Part shown: piece by piece, positions 7,842 to 17,326 of the stretch
Layout of the letters: each line of letters begins with the position of its first letter
Position numbering within the stretch: position 1 is the first letter of the stretch
Assembly: GCF_007746075.1 (NCBI RefSeq)
Contig: NZ_CP036339.1
Span: forward strand, 2,738,885-2,802,884
Reading direction: 5' to 3'
DNA from: Lacipirellula limnantheis
GTDB taxonomy: Bacteria; Planctomycetota; Planctomycetia; Pirellulales; Lacipirellulaceae
Length of the DNA stretch: 64,000 nt
Position numbers and translations under genes: made by a program
The notes under the pieces: generated by a model
Database searches by the model: none
Told to the model about the DNA's origin: nothing
What the model saw: only the letters and a program-made list of their open reading frames with translations

Positions 7842-10800
7842 CTAGTCCCCAATCCGCACCTTAAACTCCGCCGAGTTCCCCCTCAGCTCCGGCGCGTACA
7901 TCCCCGACGCCTTCGCCGGCAGGGCGCTAAACTGTCCCGGAATCTCGGCCCGCAGCCGGTAGCTGACGCTATGCTGCCCGCGGGCCAGCGTGCGGCAGAA
8001 GAGGGCGACGCGTTCGTCGCGGTATTCGACGTAGGCGCCGAGCTCGTTGCCGTTGAAGCCGCTACGGACTTCGACCGGTTCGAAGCCGGCCGCCTTCATG
8101 TCTTCGAGCAGGATGTACTCGTAGTCGTTCTTGCTGTCGACGACGAGCTCGATCTCGACGAGGTCGCCGCTGGTCAGTTCTTCGAGACTGCGGATTTCTT
8201 TGCGGTCGTACTTCTCGACGCGCTGTTCGATCGCCTGGCCGCGCCCGCCGGCCGTGGCGGCTGTCTTCTCGGCGGGGCTGAGCTTGTAGAACTTGCGGTT
8301 AATCTTCAGTTCGAGGCCGGCGGCCTGGATGTCGTCTTCGAGCGTGAAGTTGGTCAGGTAGCCGTTGAAGTAGATTGGGCCGTCGCCCTTCTTGCGAAGT
8401 TCGACGGTATGCTCGCCGGCGCTGAGGGCTTCGCCTTCCAGCACAAGGGCGTTGTCGAACGTGAAGAGCGTCTCGGCGGTGATCTCGACCGACTTCTTCA
8501 GTTCACCGTCGACGAGCACTTCGAGCGAGAGGTTCGGCTTCGCCTCGCCGGTCGCCTTCAGGTAGTCGGCGAAGGCTTCGACCACGAGCGCCGTGTCGCG
8601 GGTGCTGTTCCAGTACGTGCCGTGCTTACGGTTGTTGAGCAGATACTTCACTAGCCGCGGCGCGACCTCGCTTTTCGGATCGTTGGCGACGAGCAGCTTC
8701 AGGTAATAGGCCTGCGCTTCGTTCTCGCTGCCGTACCAGAACCACCAGAAGCCGCCGGGCAGGTCGAGCCAGGCGGTTTGGTTCTCGTCGTCTTGCTTGA
8801 CGTACTGCGAGAGGTTCTGCATGACCATCTTGAGCATGTCCGGCGAGCGAGCAGCGTCAGCTCCCAGTTTGGCAGGCTGATCCGCAGCGGGCTGACGCCC
8901 GCCGCCCGCTTGTTCGATTTCCAGCGCCAATCCGAACGTCGCCAAGCTGTAGACGGCGAGTTTGGTGCGGTCCTGGTAGAGGTAGTCGCGCATTCGGTTG
9001 CGCACCTGCGCTGTGTTGTCGGCGGGGTCGACCGATTCGGCGTTGGCTTGCTCGGCCCGGGGCGGGGACGCCCCGGCTCGCTGGGCTTCGGTGAGCACCA
9101 GGTAAACCAGTGCGTCGAGGTTGTCGGCGTTTGGCTTCGAAGGTTCCTTCTCGTTGCGCGATTTGCTCGCCTCGCGGTCCCAGTTGTCGAGCTTCGCCAG
9201 CTCTTCGCGCTGGTAACGCTGCAGCCACTCGACGCCACGTTCAACGACGCCGGGGACGATCGCCACGTCGTTCTGCTTCGCCACGAGCAAGCCGCGGACG
9301 ACGGTCGCGGTCGTGTGAGCGGTGGAGTGCTCGCCCCAGCCGCTGAACCAGCCCCAGCCGCCGTCGCTGAGCTGCATCTCGGTGAGGCGGTTGACCCCCG
9401 CCTGCACCATCGACGTCAGCTCCGTTTCGTCGAACACGGGATTGCGCTCGAACCGTTTCCACTGCGCGGCGCGCTCCGCGGCGTCGCCGATCTCCTGCGC
9501 GTTGAGGTTCGTTCGCTTCTCTTGGATCGACTTGAGATCAACGCCCATCTGCTGCAGCGTCTTCTGCGTCAGCACCGCCGGCAAGAATCGGTTGAGCGTC
9601 TGCTCAGTGCAGCCGTAGGGGTAATCGGCGAGGTAGGGGAGGGCGTCGACCATCGCCCCGGCCAGCGTCGGCGAGTAGCGGACTTCCAGGCGCGTTTGCT
9701 CCGCGCGGCGTTTCTCCGGCACGGTGACGGTGAACTTCCCGGTCGTTTCGGTCGGCCGAATGACGCCGCTAAACGACTCGGTTTTCAACATGCCGTGGAC
9801 CAGCACGGGGAAGCTTTGCTGCATCGCGTCCGACTCAGCGTCGGTCAGCGCAGACATGCGGATCGTCGCTTCGCCTTCGCGCACGGCCTTCACGCGCCAA
9901 TCGACGCGCGTCTCGCCGTCGGCGGCGATCTCGACCGTTTTCTCCATCGACTCGGGGCCCTGGAGCGTGTCGCCCTCAAGTTCCAAGACGACGCGAACCT
10001 GCTTCGCTTCCTTCAGATAGTTATGCACCACCGCCGACAGCACTACTTCGTCGGTCTCGACGAAGAACCGCGGCGCCTGCAGCCGGACAATGATGTTCTT
10101 CCGCGTGACGACTTCGGCCGAGCCCTCACCGACGCGCGTGCCGTGGCCCATGCCCCAGACGTTGATCTTCCAGGCCGTGAGATTCTCCGGCATGGTGAGC
10201 TCGGCTTCGGCGAGACCTTCGGCGTTGGTCTGCAGATTGGCGACCCAGAGGGCCGTGTCGGCGAAGTTTTGACGAACCGTGGGCTGCACCGGTTGCCCCG
10301 CGGCGTTTCCGGCCGAATCAACGAACAAATCCACGGCACTGTCAGCGGCTTTGGCGTTCGCACTCGACAGCCTGCTAAATTCCATAACCGCTCCCTCTGG
10401 CGCGGCCATCGCCATGGGCGCTGCGGCTGGCACGGCGCGCATTGCTCTCCCGACGGCCATCCCGCCGCGCGCTGCGCCGTCAGCCAAAGAGCTCGTCCCC
10501 AACGTCGCGAGATCATCCGCGCCGCTCGCCCCAAAGACGCCCAGGTCTTGCATCACGCGCTCATCCGGCTTCGTCACCGGGTAGTCGACGCGGCTGAGGC
10601 TCGTCTCGCTCTGCGGCTGATGGCTGCGCCGCCACTTCCAGAAGAACTCCCGAATGTCGGGCACGTTCCCGCCGCCCGAGATGTACTCCAGCGCCTTGTC
10701 GTACACGGCGACCACCGTCGACGCGACGACCGGCTTGCCGTCGGCGTCGGTTAGCTTCAGTTGCACCTTCGCCTTCTGCCCCGGCAAATACGCCTCGGCC

Positions 10801-13800
10801 GACGGGACGACTTCGACGTCGAACACTCGCTGCGCCGGCGGCACAAAAATCTCGCGCACCGTCGTATGCAGCTGCCCGCCATGGACCGTCACCGCTTCGA
10901 CGAAGAAGTTCGGCATGTCGCGCTGCTCGACTGGCACTTCGACGATCGTGCTCTTCCCCTTGAGCGTCACCACCTGTGGCGGCAGGTAGACGCCGTTCGC
11001 CGGCCGCACGAACAGCAGCACCGTCGAATCAGCTCGGTTCGAGCTCACTTGCAACTGCACTTTGTCGCCCGGCGCGTAGTCGCGCTTGTCGGCCACGACT
11101 TCGACGGCGTTGAATCGGAAGTCACTACCGTCAAATCCTTCGCCGCGCACGACGATCACCTGGCCCCCCTCGATCGACTGACTCTCTTCGCCGATCTTCT
11201 TCGTCACCGTGTAGGCGAGCCGGTACTGCCCCGGCTCCGACGCCTTCACTTGGAATGTCGCGCGCCCTTGGGCGTCGGTCGGCGCGTCCCATTTGGCGAC
11301 TTCGTTCTCGACCGGCTTGCCTTCTTCATAGGCGATCTTCAGCAGTCGCAGCACGCCGCGGCCCTTCACCGGTTTGCCGTCGATGGTGCGGGCCGCCATG
11401 TCAAGTTCCATCGTGTCGCCCGTCCGGTAGTAGCCGCGGTTCGTCCAGACATAAACCTTGAACGGCTCGCGCGCCACCAGCACCCGCCCATTGGCAACGA
11501 TGGTGCGCCGCGATTGATCGACGACTTCAGCCTGAATCTGATAACTATGATCCACGTTCGGATGGAACTGCTTCGCGGCCGCCGTATCGATCGTCACCTC
11601 ATAGGTCCCGTCGGGGCCAATCTCGGCTTCCTGCTCCGCAACGATTTCAGGCTGCTCCGGCGCCTGCCAGAACCACGATGGCGCCGGCCGGCTGCAACCC
11701 CATCGCCGCCAGCCGGGGAACCACGTGTAGTCCTCGCCGAACCACCAATAACCTGGCCCGTAGAGCCAATCCCAGCGGCTCGGCGGAAACCAGGGTTCGT
11801 TGAACGTCGTCCGCAGCACCTTGTACTTCACCCGCGCTTCGGTCACCGGCGCGCCGAAGTAATACTTCGCGGAAATCTTCGCCGTGATCTTGTCGCCAAG
11901 CTTCACCGGTTCGCTCGGGGCGTCGACCGTGACCTCGAACTCCGGCTTCTTGTATTCCTCGACGCGAAAGCTGCCGCCGCCGTGGTTGACGACGTTCAGC
12001 TGGTACTGCCCCAGCGCTGCCCCGGCTGGCAGTTGGAAAGAGCCTTCGAGACCGCCGAATTCGCCCGCCACCAGCGACTTCGTATAGACCTTCTCGCCGC
12101 GGGCGTCGTGAATTTCGACGACAAACGACTGCCCCGCGTAAGGCGAGGCGTCGGACTGATCGAACTGGGCGTTGGCCACCCAGAACTTGAAGTGGACTTC
12201 CTGATCGGGCCGATAGACGGGCCGATCGGTGATGGCAAACACCTTGACCTGTTTGTACTGCTCGTCGATGTACTGTCCCGACCAGACGCTGCTGAAGCCG
12301 AGATACGCCAGCCGCCCCTGGGGCGTCGTCGCCGTGGCGATCCATTGGAAACGGCCATTCGCTTCATCGGCGGCGAGCTTCACCAGGCCGCCGGCGTCGG
12401 TCTTCTCGGCAAAGTTTTTAGTGTTCACCTGGTAACGTGCGCCGCCGTCGAGCGCTTCGTTCCAATACCCGAAGAAGTCGACCGTCGCCTTGGGAATCGG
12501 CTTGCCCGTCACCGCGTCGGCAACGTAGTAGAGCGCCTGCTTCTCCAGCGGCTTCTTGACGATTGCCGTATCAGCGACCCACACCACCACGCGATGGGTG
12601 TTTCCCTGTTCCATCTTCGCCGTGAGCAGATAGGCCCCCGCCTTCTGCAGCGGCGTCGTCACCGTGACGCGGCGATCGAAGTGGGCCTCGCGCGGCTCGA
12701 GCTCCAGGGCCCAACTTGCCGCCTCGGCGCCGAGGTACTTCTCCTGGCCGCTCACGACCAGCCGGTGGCCGAGGTTCTCCAGATTGATCTGATCCCAATC
12801 AAGCTGCTTGGGCTGGCTCTGCAGATACTTCTTCATGTCGGCCAGTAGTTCCGGCACTTTGATCGCCCGCGCCGTAAACTCGACCCGCTTGCCGTTGCGG
12901 TAGCGATATTCGATCGTCGCCCCTTTGCCCGCCGGCTGCGTCATCACCGGTTCCAAGCGGCCCCAGTTGCCGACGATCTGTTCGAACCGCTCGCGATACG
13001 GCGAGCTCGTGGGCGCCGCGGCGAAGAGTTCCTTCCACTCCTGAGCGGCCCGCGGATACTGTCGCCGGTTCTCAAACTCCTGCGCCAGCGACGACTTCGC
13101 TTGCTGCCACTCGCTCGACGCTCCGGCAGAGTTCTCGACGATCCGCCGTTGCAGCGCGATGTAGTTTTGTTCTTCCGGCAGTTTGAACCGCTTGATGCCG
13201 GTCGCAAGCTTCGCCATCGTCTCGTCGTCGGCGAGCGTGTGGAGCGCGAACATGCTCTTCGTGACGTCGGCGTCGTCCGTATTACGGTTGAACCACCAAC
13301 CGTACTCGGCCATAGTCTGCACGCCGAACTGGCTCACGAGGAAGTCGGCCCGCTCGCGCCACTCGGCGACGTTGGTCTGCGGCTGCCAGCGGGTCCGCTC
13401 GGCCAGCAGCCAGCGCCAGCGCTCGCCGTCGTTCTTAGCTGATTTCCAATCGGCCGGCGCATCATAGAAGATGGGATTGCCTGCCTCGTCGACCGGCGCA
13501 CCCTGAGGTCCGCTGTTGTAGCGATAGCCCCAGCCATCTTCATAGTCGGGAAGCACGTCGACGTCGGTGAGTAGCTGCAACAGGTATGGCTGCCGATACG
13601 AACCGCCGTTGAGCACAGCCCTGGCGAATCCGCTCAGTAGGTCACGAGCTTCGGGCGTCGACTGGGCGTCAGGCTTCGTAGCGACGATGTCGAGCGCCTG
13701 ACGATAGAGCTGCAGCGCCCGCACTCGATCGCGTTCGACGGCGTTCGCGACCTTGCCGCCGCCGCGATGTTGGCCCCTACGGAACTCGCCGGCGATCATG

Positions 13801-14168
13801 AATCCTTGATGGTCGATCGTCGCGTAGCTCTGCGCGATCGACGCCAGGATGATCCAATCCGTCTCATGGGTCGCCGCCACGTCCTCGCGATAGGCGTCGA
13901 TCCCGCTCATCTCGTTCAGCTGCTGCATGCAGTTGAGCGCACGCTGGAAGTCTTCGGCCACCGCGCGCGAGTCGCCGGTCTCGTCGTTGAGCGTCAGCTC
14001 TCGAAACTTGGCGAGCGCGTCTCTGAAGTTGCCGTCGTCCATCAATTTGCGCGCCTGTTGCCGCTCCGAACCAGGAGCAGCGGCCCCACCCGCCGCTTGC
14101 GGCTTAGCGACCCACATCGCCCCCGCCGCCAAAACCATCAACGCCGCCGCCAGTTTCCAGAAATTCAT
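7842..14168 (-). CDS. Giant bacterial alpha-2-macroglobulin with thioester
   Basis: 2108 aa from the ATG at 14168 (MNFWKLAAALMVLAAGAMW); an ATG at 14171 is equivalent. The N-terminal hydrophobic segment is an uncleaved anchor or signal peptide without a lipobox Cys. Residues about 40-110 look TPR-like. A long series of beta-rich macroglobulin domains follows (for example the VYRPDQEVHFKFWVAN and YKKPEFEVTVDAP regions). The internal thioester motif CTEQ is at residue 1520 within YPYGCTEQTLNRF, followed by the alpha-helical thioester domain and a C-terminal receptor-like domain. Such proteins trap proteases in the periplasm. No pbpC neighbour is present, unlike in proteobacteria. It is much longer than the E. 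coli homologue of about 1650 aa. Confidence 0.92.
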   Translation of the reverse strand: MNFWKLAAALMVLAAGAMWVAKPQAAGGAAAPGSERQQARKLMDDGNFRDALAKFRELTLNDETGDSRAVAEDFQRALNCMQQLNEMSGIDAYREDVAATHETDWIILASIAQSYATIDHQGFMIAGEFRRGQHRGGGKVANAVERDRVRALQLYRQALDIVATKPDAQSTPEARDLLSGFARAVLNGGSYRQPYLLQLLTDVDVLPDYEDGWGYRYNSGPQGAPVDEAGNPIFYDAPADWKSAKNDGERWRWLLAERTRWQPQTNVAEWRERADFLVSQFGVQTMAEYGWWFNRNTDDADVTKSMFALHTLADDETMAKLATGIKRFKLPEEQNYIALQRRIVENSAGASSEWQQAKSSLAQEFENRRQYPRAAQEWKELFAAAPTSSPYRERFEQIVGNWGRLEPVMTQPAGKGATIEYRYRNGKRVEFTARAIKVPELLADMKKYLQSQPKQLDWDQINLENLGHRLVVSGQEKYLGAEAASWALELEPREAHFDRRVTVTTPLQKAGAYLLTAKMEQGNTHRVVVWVADTAIVKKPLEKQALYYVADAVTGKPIPKATVDFFGYWNEALDGGARYQVNTKNFAEKTDAGGLVKLAADEANGRFQWIATATTPQGRLAYLGFSSVWSGQYIDEQYKQVKVFAITDRPVYRPDQEVHFKFWVANAQFDQSDASPYAGQSFVVEIHDARGEKVYTKSLVAGEFGGLEGSFQLPAGAALGQYQLNVVNHGGGSFRVEEYKKPEFEVTVDAPSEPVKLGDKITAKISAKYYFGAPVTEARVKYKVLRTTFNEPWFPPSRWDWLYGPGYWWFGEDYTWFPGWRRWGCSRPAPSWFWQAPEQPEIVAEQEAEIGPDGTYEVTIDTAAAKQFHPNVDHSYQIQAEVVDQSRRTIVANGRVLVAREPFKVYVWTNRGYYRTGDTMELDMAARTIDGKPVKGRGVLRLLKIAYEEGKPVENEVAKWDAPTDAQGRATFQVKASEPGQYRLAYTVTKKIGEESQSIEGGQVIVVRGEGFDGSDFRFNAVEVVADKRDYAPGDKVQLQVSSNRADSTVLLFVRPANGVYLPPQVVTLKGKSTIVEVPVEQRDMPNFFVEAVTVHGGQLHTTVREIFVPPAQRVFDVEVVPSAEAYLPGQKAKVQLKLTDADGKPVVASTVVAVYDKALEYISGGGNVPDIREFFWKWRRSHQPQSETSLSRVDYPVTKPDERVMQDLGVFGASGADDLATLGTSSLADGAARGGMAVGRAMRAVPAAAPMAMAAPEGAVMEFSRLSSANAKAADSAVDLFVDSAGNAAGQPVQPTVRQNFADTALWVANLQTNAEGLAEAELTMPENLTAWKINVWGMGHGTRVGEGSAEVVTRKNIIVRLQAPRFFVETDEVVLSAVVHNYLKEAKQVRVVLELEGDTLQGPESMEKTVEIAADGETRVDWRVKAVREGEATIRMSALTDAESDAMQQSFPVLVHGMLKTESFSGVIRPTETTGKFTVTVPEKRRAEQTRLEVRYSPTLAGAMVDALPYLADYPYGCTEQTLNRFLPAVLTQKTLQQMGVDLKSIQEKRTNLNAQEIGDAAERAAQWKRFERNPVFDETELTSMVQAGVNRLTEMQLSDGGWGWFSGWGEHSTAHTTATVVRGLLVAKQNDVAIVPGVVERGVEWLQRYQREELAKLDNWDREASKSRNEKEPSKPNADNLDALVYLVLTEAQRAGASPPRAEQANAESVDPADNTAQVRNRMRDYLYQDRTKLAVYSLATFGLALEIEQAGGGRQPAADQPAKLGADAARSPDMLKMVMQNLSQYVKQDDENQTAWLDLPGGFWWFWYGSENEAQAYYLKLLVANDPKSEVAPRLVKYLLNNRKHGTYWNSTRDTALVVEAFADYLKATGEAKPNLSLEVLVDGELKKSVEITAETLFTFDNALVLEGEALSAGEHTVELRKKGDGPIYFNGYLTNFTLEDDIQAAGLELKINRKFYKLSPAEKTAATAGGRGQAIEQRVEKYDRKEIRSLEELTSGDLVEIELVVDSKNDYEYILLEDMKAAGFEPVEVRSGFNGNELGAYVEYRDERVALFCRTLARGQHSVSYRLRAEIPGQFSALPAKASGMYAPELRGNSAEFKVRIGD

Positions 14169-14171
14169 CAT

Positions 14172-14749
14172 GAGTTGCCGCCCGAAAATTGAACCGCCGC
14201 GAACTCCGCCGCGTCGTGAAATCAAGTCGATTCGCTCGACCCATTTGCCCCTGTTCTACGCCACCGCCCTGGAACTGGTCCAGACAAACCGCCCCGCCGA
14301 CTCTACTGGTCTTTCATTGAAACGGCCAAGGACGCCAAGGACGCCAAGGGGAAGACAAATCGAAGGAACAGCGGATGAACGCAGATAAACGCCAATGAAG
14401 AAGCACAGGGAATGAGCCATCATTACATCTGCGTTTCTTCGCGTTCATTTGCCGTTCCTTAGCTCCTCCTGCATTTTTCCTTGGCGTCCGTGGGGCCCTT
14501 GGCGGTTCAATCCCCGATTTTCCGATGCTCCGCACAAGCCAGAAGTTCCCCGAGCCCAACGCCCAATAGCACCCATTCTGCGGGTTATAGCTCCCTCATA
14601 GCCGGCCAAATACGCCTTCTGCCACGCCCGCTGGTCGCCGCTGAACGGCGAAAAAACCTAGATTTGCTAGCTCGTCGCCCCGCGCGAGCTCCCAACGATC
14701 CACCACCCGCACGCGGCTGCGACCGCTCCCTTCCACGAGCGACGGCCCA
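14172..14749. other. Divergent intergenic region holding a large palindromic repeat
   Basis: This separates the macroglobulin gene from the sugar transferase gene. Its main content is the repeat at 14321-14508. No small gene is supported. Promoters for both neighbours must lie here but none stands out. Confidence 0.6.
14321..14508. repeat. Long imperfect palindrome built of GGACGCCAA and AACGC units
   Basis: The left arm has AACGGCCAAGGACGCCAAGG then AGCGGATGAACGCAGAT; the right arm returns inverted as ATCTGCGTTTCTTCGCGTTC and CCTTGGCGTCC...CTTGGCGGTT. About 188 bp in all. Two unit types are nested, so it looks like one palindrome inside another. Related AACGC units occur at 49071-49143. Confidence 0.75.
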
Positions 14750-16162
14750 GTGTCCGGCAACGATAATCTCCGCTTCCGCTCCCACCGCTCGCTGGTCGAC
14801 CTGGCGTACCGGCTCTCCGACGCCGCCGCCATCATCGCGGCGGCGCTCGTGGCCATTGAGTTCACCCCCGCGGCGCCGCTGTCGAGCCTCGCCATCGTCG
14901 TCGGCACGACGCTGCTGGTGCATGTCGTCGCCATCGAAGTCAGCGGCCTCTACCGCAACTGGCGCGGCTCGAAGCTTGCCCGCGAACTCTGGTGCGCCGT
15001 CATTACCTGGATCTACGTGGCGCCGACCGTCCTCGGCATTGGGCTGCTCACCCAAACGAACGCCCAATTCAGCTACGCCAGCAAGCTCGTCTGGCTCACG
15101 CTGACCCCTCTGGCGATGTCGGCCAACCGCATCGTCCTCCGCATGCTGTTGCGGCAACTCCGCAAGCGCGGGTTTAACGCTCGCAAATTTGCGATCTGCG
15201 GCATGAACCGCCTCGGCTTGCAACTGGCCGCCAATATCCAAAATTCCCCTGAGCTTGGTCTCCAGTTCGTTGGTTACTTCGACGACCGTCCCGAGAAGCG
15301 CACCAGCGAAGCGACCGGAGCCCAGCTCCATCAGGCCGGCAACCTCGCGCAGCTCGTCGAACTTGCCCGCTCCGGCGAAGTCGACATGATTTACATCACC
15401 TTTCCGATGCGGGCCGAGCAACGCATTCGCACCTACCTCAGCAAGCTAGGCGATACCACCGCCTCGGTCTACATCGTTCCCGACTTCTTCGTCTTCCAAA
15501 TGCTGAGCGCCCGCTGGAGCCAGATCGACGGCTTGCCGGTGGTGAGCGTTTTCGAAACTCCCATCAGCGGCATCGACGGCGTCCTCAAGCGCGGCTTCGA
15601 CTTGGTCGTCGGCATGCTCGCACTCGCGCTCGTCGCCGTGCCAATGGCGCTCATAGCCGTTGCCATCAAGCTCACCTCGCCCGGCCCGGTCTTCTTTCGC
15701 CAGAAGCGCTACGGCCTCAGCGGCGAACAGATCGGCGTCTGGAAGTTCCGCAGCATGCGCGTCTGTGAAGATGGCGCCGAGGTGAAACAAGCCTCCAAGA
15801 CCGACGATCGCATCACCCCCTTGGGCCGCATCCTCCGCAAAACGTCACTCGATGAATTGCCGCAACTATTCAACGTCATCGACGGCAGCATGTCGCTCGT
15901 CGGCCCGCGGCCCCACGCCAACGCCCACAACGAGCAGTACCGCTCGCTGATCGACGGCTACATGCTCCGCCACAAAGTGAAGCCCGGCATCACCGGCCTG
16001 GCTCAAGTGAACGGCGCCCGCGGCGAGACCGAAACGCTCGACAAGATGGAACGCCGCATCGAGTTCGACCACCGCTACATCCGCGAATGGTCGCTCTGGA
16101 TGGACGTGAAGATCCTCGTCAAGACGGCGCTTGTCGTCTTCAAGCAAGAGAACGCGTACTAG
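14750..16162 (+). CDS. Undecaprenyl-phosphate sugar phosphotransferase (WcaJ-like)
   Basis: 470 aa with GTG start at 14750. Polyisoprenyl-phosphate hexose-1-P transferases attach the first sugar phosphate to undecaprenyl phosphate for exopolysaccharide synthesis. About five N-terminal membrane segments (residues 15-290) surround a CoA-binding-like domain (FAICGMNRLGLQLAANI). The catalytic C-terminal domain has FFRQKRYGLSGEQIGVWKFRSM, the DDRITPLGRILRKTSLDELPQL segment, and LVGPRPHA plus KPGITGLAQVNG. These match the bacterial sugar transferase family including its Asp-Glu pair. No glycosyltransferases or flippase are next to it, so it may act with a distant polysaccharide cluster. Confidence 0.93.
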   Translation: MSGNDNLRFRSHRSLVDLAYRLSDAAAIIAAALVAIEFTPAAPLSSLAIVVGTTLLVHVVAIEVSGLYRNWRGSKLARELWCAVITWIYVAPTVLGIGLLTQTNAQFSYASKLVWLTLTPLAMSANRIVLRMLLRQLRKRGFNARKFAICGMNRLGLQLAANIQNSPELGLQFVGYFDDRPEKRTSEATGAQLHQAGNLAQLVELARSGEVDMIYITFPMRAEQRIRTYLSKLGDTTASVYIVPDFFVFQMLSARWSQIDGLPVVSVFETPISGIDGVLKRGFDLVVGMLALALVAVPMALIAVAIKLTSPGPVFFRQKRYGLSGEQIGVWKFRSMRVCEDGAEVKQASKTDDRITPLGRILRKTSLDELPQLFNVIDGSMSLVGPRPHANAHNEQYRSLIDGYMLRHKVKPGITGLAQVNGARGETETLDKMERRIEFDHRYIREWSLWMDVKILVKTALVVFKQENAY

Positions 16163-16504
16163 CAGCGTTTCTTGCTTTCCAAAGCGAGCCGGGTCGTCCC
16201 GACCCCGGCGCAACCCTGTGCGAGCCGTCTCCGACGCCGATGTCGCGCCGCACTTCTATCACCTCGCTGCCGCGGCGCCCCGACCCACGCGCATGCTTGC
16301 TGCGTAGTAACAGCAAGGGAATCGCATCGCTCAAAAGAGCGAGAACCACATCCAGCATCCAGCGGCGAGCATCCAGAGACTTCCTGCCCGCAGTCCCCAA
16401 ACGCCCCATTCTCGCATTCGATTTTTTCCTAACCAAACGCTTCCCCAACCCTGCGGCTTACATAGAATAGGAAATGTACACCAGTACACTAACGGAGCCG
16501 CCAG
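16163..16504. other. Intergenic region with repeat fragments and control sequence
   Basis: Contains a decayed copy of the GTCTCCGACGCCGA repeat near 16226-16243, a half element of CATCCAG units at 16348-16380, and the palindrome and -10-like hexamer ahead of the next gene. No gene is supported. Confidence 0.6.
16464..16489 (+). promoter_or_regulatory. LexA-like palindrome and -10 ahead of a repair-type gene
   Basis: TGTAC-ACCA-GTACA at 16476-16489 is a perfect 5-bp inverted repeat with a 4-nt spacer. It follows a TAGAAT hexamer at 16464-16469 and ends 15 nt before the ATG. The layout (operator near +1, 5-4-5 palindrome) resembles SOS boxes of the xGTxC-N4-GxACx type. That it binds LexA is inference. 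Confidence 0.45.
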
Positions 16505-17122
16505 ATGATTCGCACCAACCAGAGCCGCTCGAACCACGCTCCCGTGGTCACGAACGAGGAGATCGCCCAAACCTTGGTCGAAATCTCCGACTTGCTGGAG
16601 CGCCAAGGCGCCAACCCCTACCGCATCCGCGCCTACCGCCAGGGGGCTGAAACAGTCGCTTATTGCCAGACGCCGCTCCAGGCGATCCTCGCCGAGCGCG
16701 GCATCGCTGGCCTGATGGCCCTGCGCGGCATCGGCGATTCGCTCGCCGCCGCGATCCAGAAGATCATCCACGCCAAACGGCTCCCGCTCTTGGAAAGCCT
16801 CCGCGGCGGCGGGGCGCCCGAGCGACTCTTCAGCACGGTCGCCGACATCGGCCCCAAACTCGCCACGCGCATCCACGAACAACTCGGCATCCGCACGCTC
16901 ACGCAACTCGAAGCCGCCGCGTGGGACGGGCGGCTGGCGCGCGTTCCCGGCATGGGCGAGAAGCGAATCCGTGCCGTGAGAGAATCAATCGCCGGCCGCT
17001 TCCGTCGGAGCGCGAATCCGACCCCGCCGCCTGTTGCGCTGCCCACGAACCCGCAAGCGTCGCGCTCGGCCGATCCGACCAAGCCGGCGGATGTTCCGCG
17101 CCGTCAAGAACTCCTCTGGTGA
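16505..17122 (+). CDS. Helix-hairpin-helix protein, PolX N-terminal domain only
   Basis: 205 aa. The region NEEIAQTLVEISDLLERQGANPYRIRAYR is the N-terminal 8-kDa-like helix-hairpin-helix domain of family X polymerases. HhH motifs follow (LRGIGDSLAAAIQKI, VADIGPKLATRIHEQL and VPGMGEKRIRAVRESI). There is no nucleotidyltransferase (GS...DxD) or PHP domain. The last 40 residues are Pro-rich and low complexity. It probably binds DNA in repair. The window also has a full-length PolX at 47312, whose N-terminus it resembles closely. Relatives are commonly longer, so a shortened C-terminus is possible. GGAG at 16495 serves as ribosome binding site. Confidence 0.82.
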   Translation: MIRTNQSRSNHAPVVTNEEIAQTLVEISDLLERQGANPYRIRAYRQGAETVAYCQTPLQAILAERGIAGLMALRGIGDSLAAAIQKIIHAKRLPLLESLRGGGAPERLFSTVADIGPKLATRIHEQLGIRTLTQLEAAAWDGRLARVPGMGEKRIRAVRESIAGRFRRSANPTPPPVALPTNPQASRSADPTKPADVPRRQELLW

Positions 17123-17161
17123 ACCGCCGCGCTTGTCCTGACTTCGCGCCGGGAAATAGAA

Positions 17162-17256
17162 GTCTCACGCAGAGGCGCAAAGGCGCAAAGGGGAAGAAAG
17201 AAGTCGTTTCAGAATCTCATCGCATTTCTCTGCGCCTTTGCGCCTCTGCGAGAGAC
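17162..17256. repeat. Hairpin repeat, AGGCGCAAAGGCGC family
   Basis: Left arm 17162-17191 and right arm 17227-17256 are near-perfect inverted copies of a 30-nt sequence built of AGGCGCAA units starting GTCTCACGC. It lies between convergent genes and could act as a bidirectional terminator. Related copies are at 18124-18206 and, as a half, 25699-25735. Confidence 0.85.
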
Positions 17257-17326
17257 CTTCATCCTCACCGTCTGACAGTTACTCTTCAATCATTCCCTTC
17301 AGGAATGGATGCGTCATCGCCCACAT

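Noticed and set aside
10761..12848. A 695-codon frame antisense to the macroglobulin gene
   Set aside because: Shadow frame; the opposite strand carries the conserved protein with its thioester motif.
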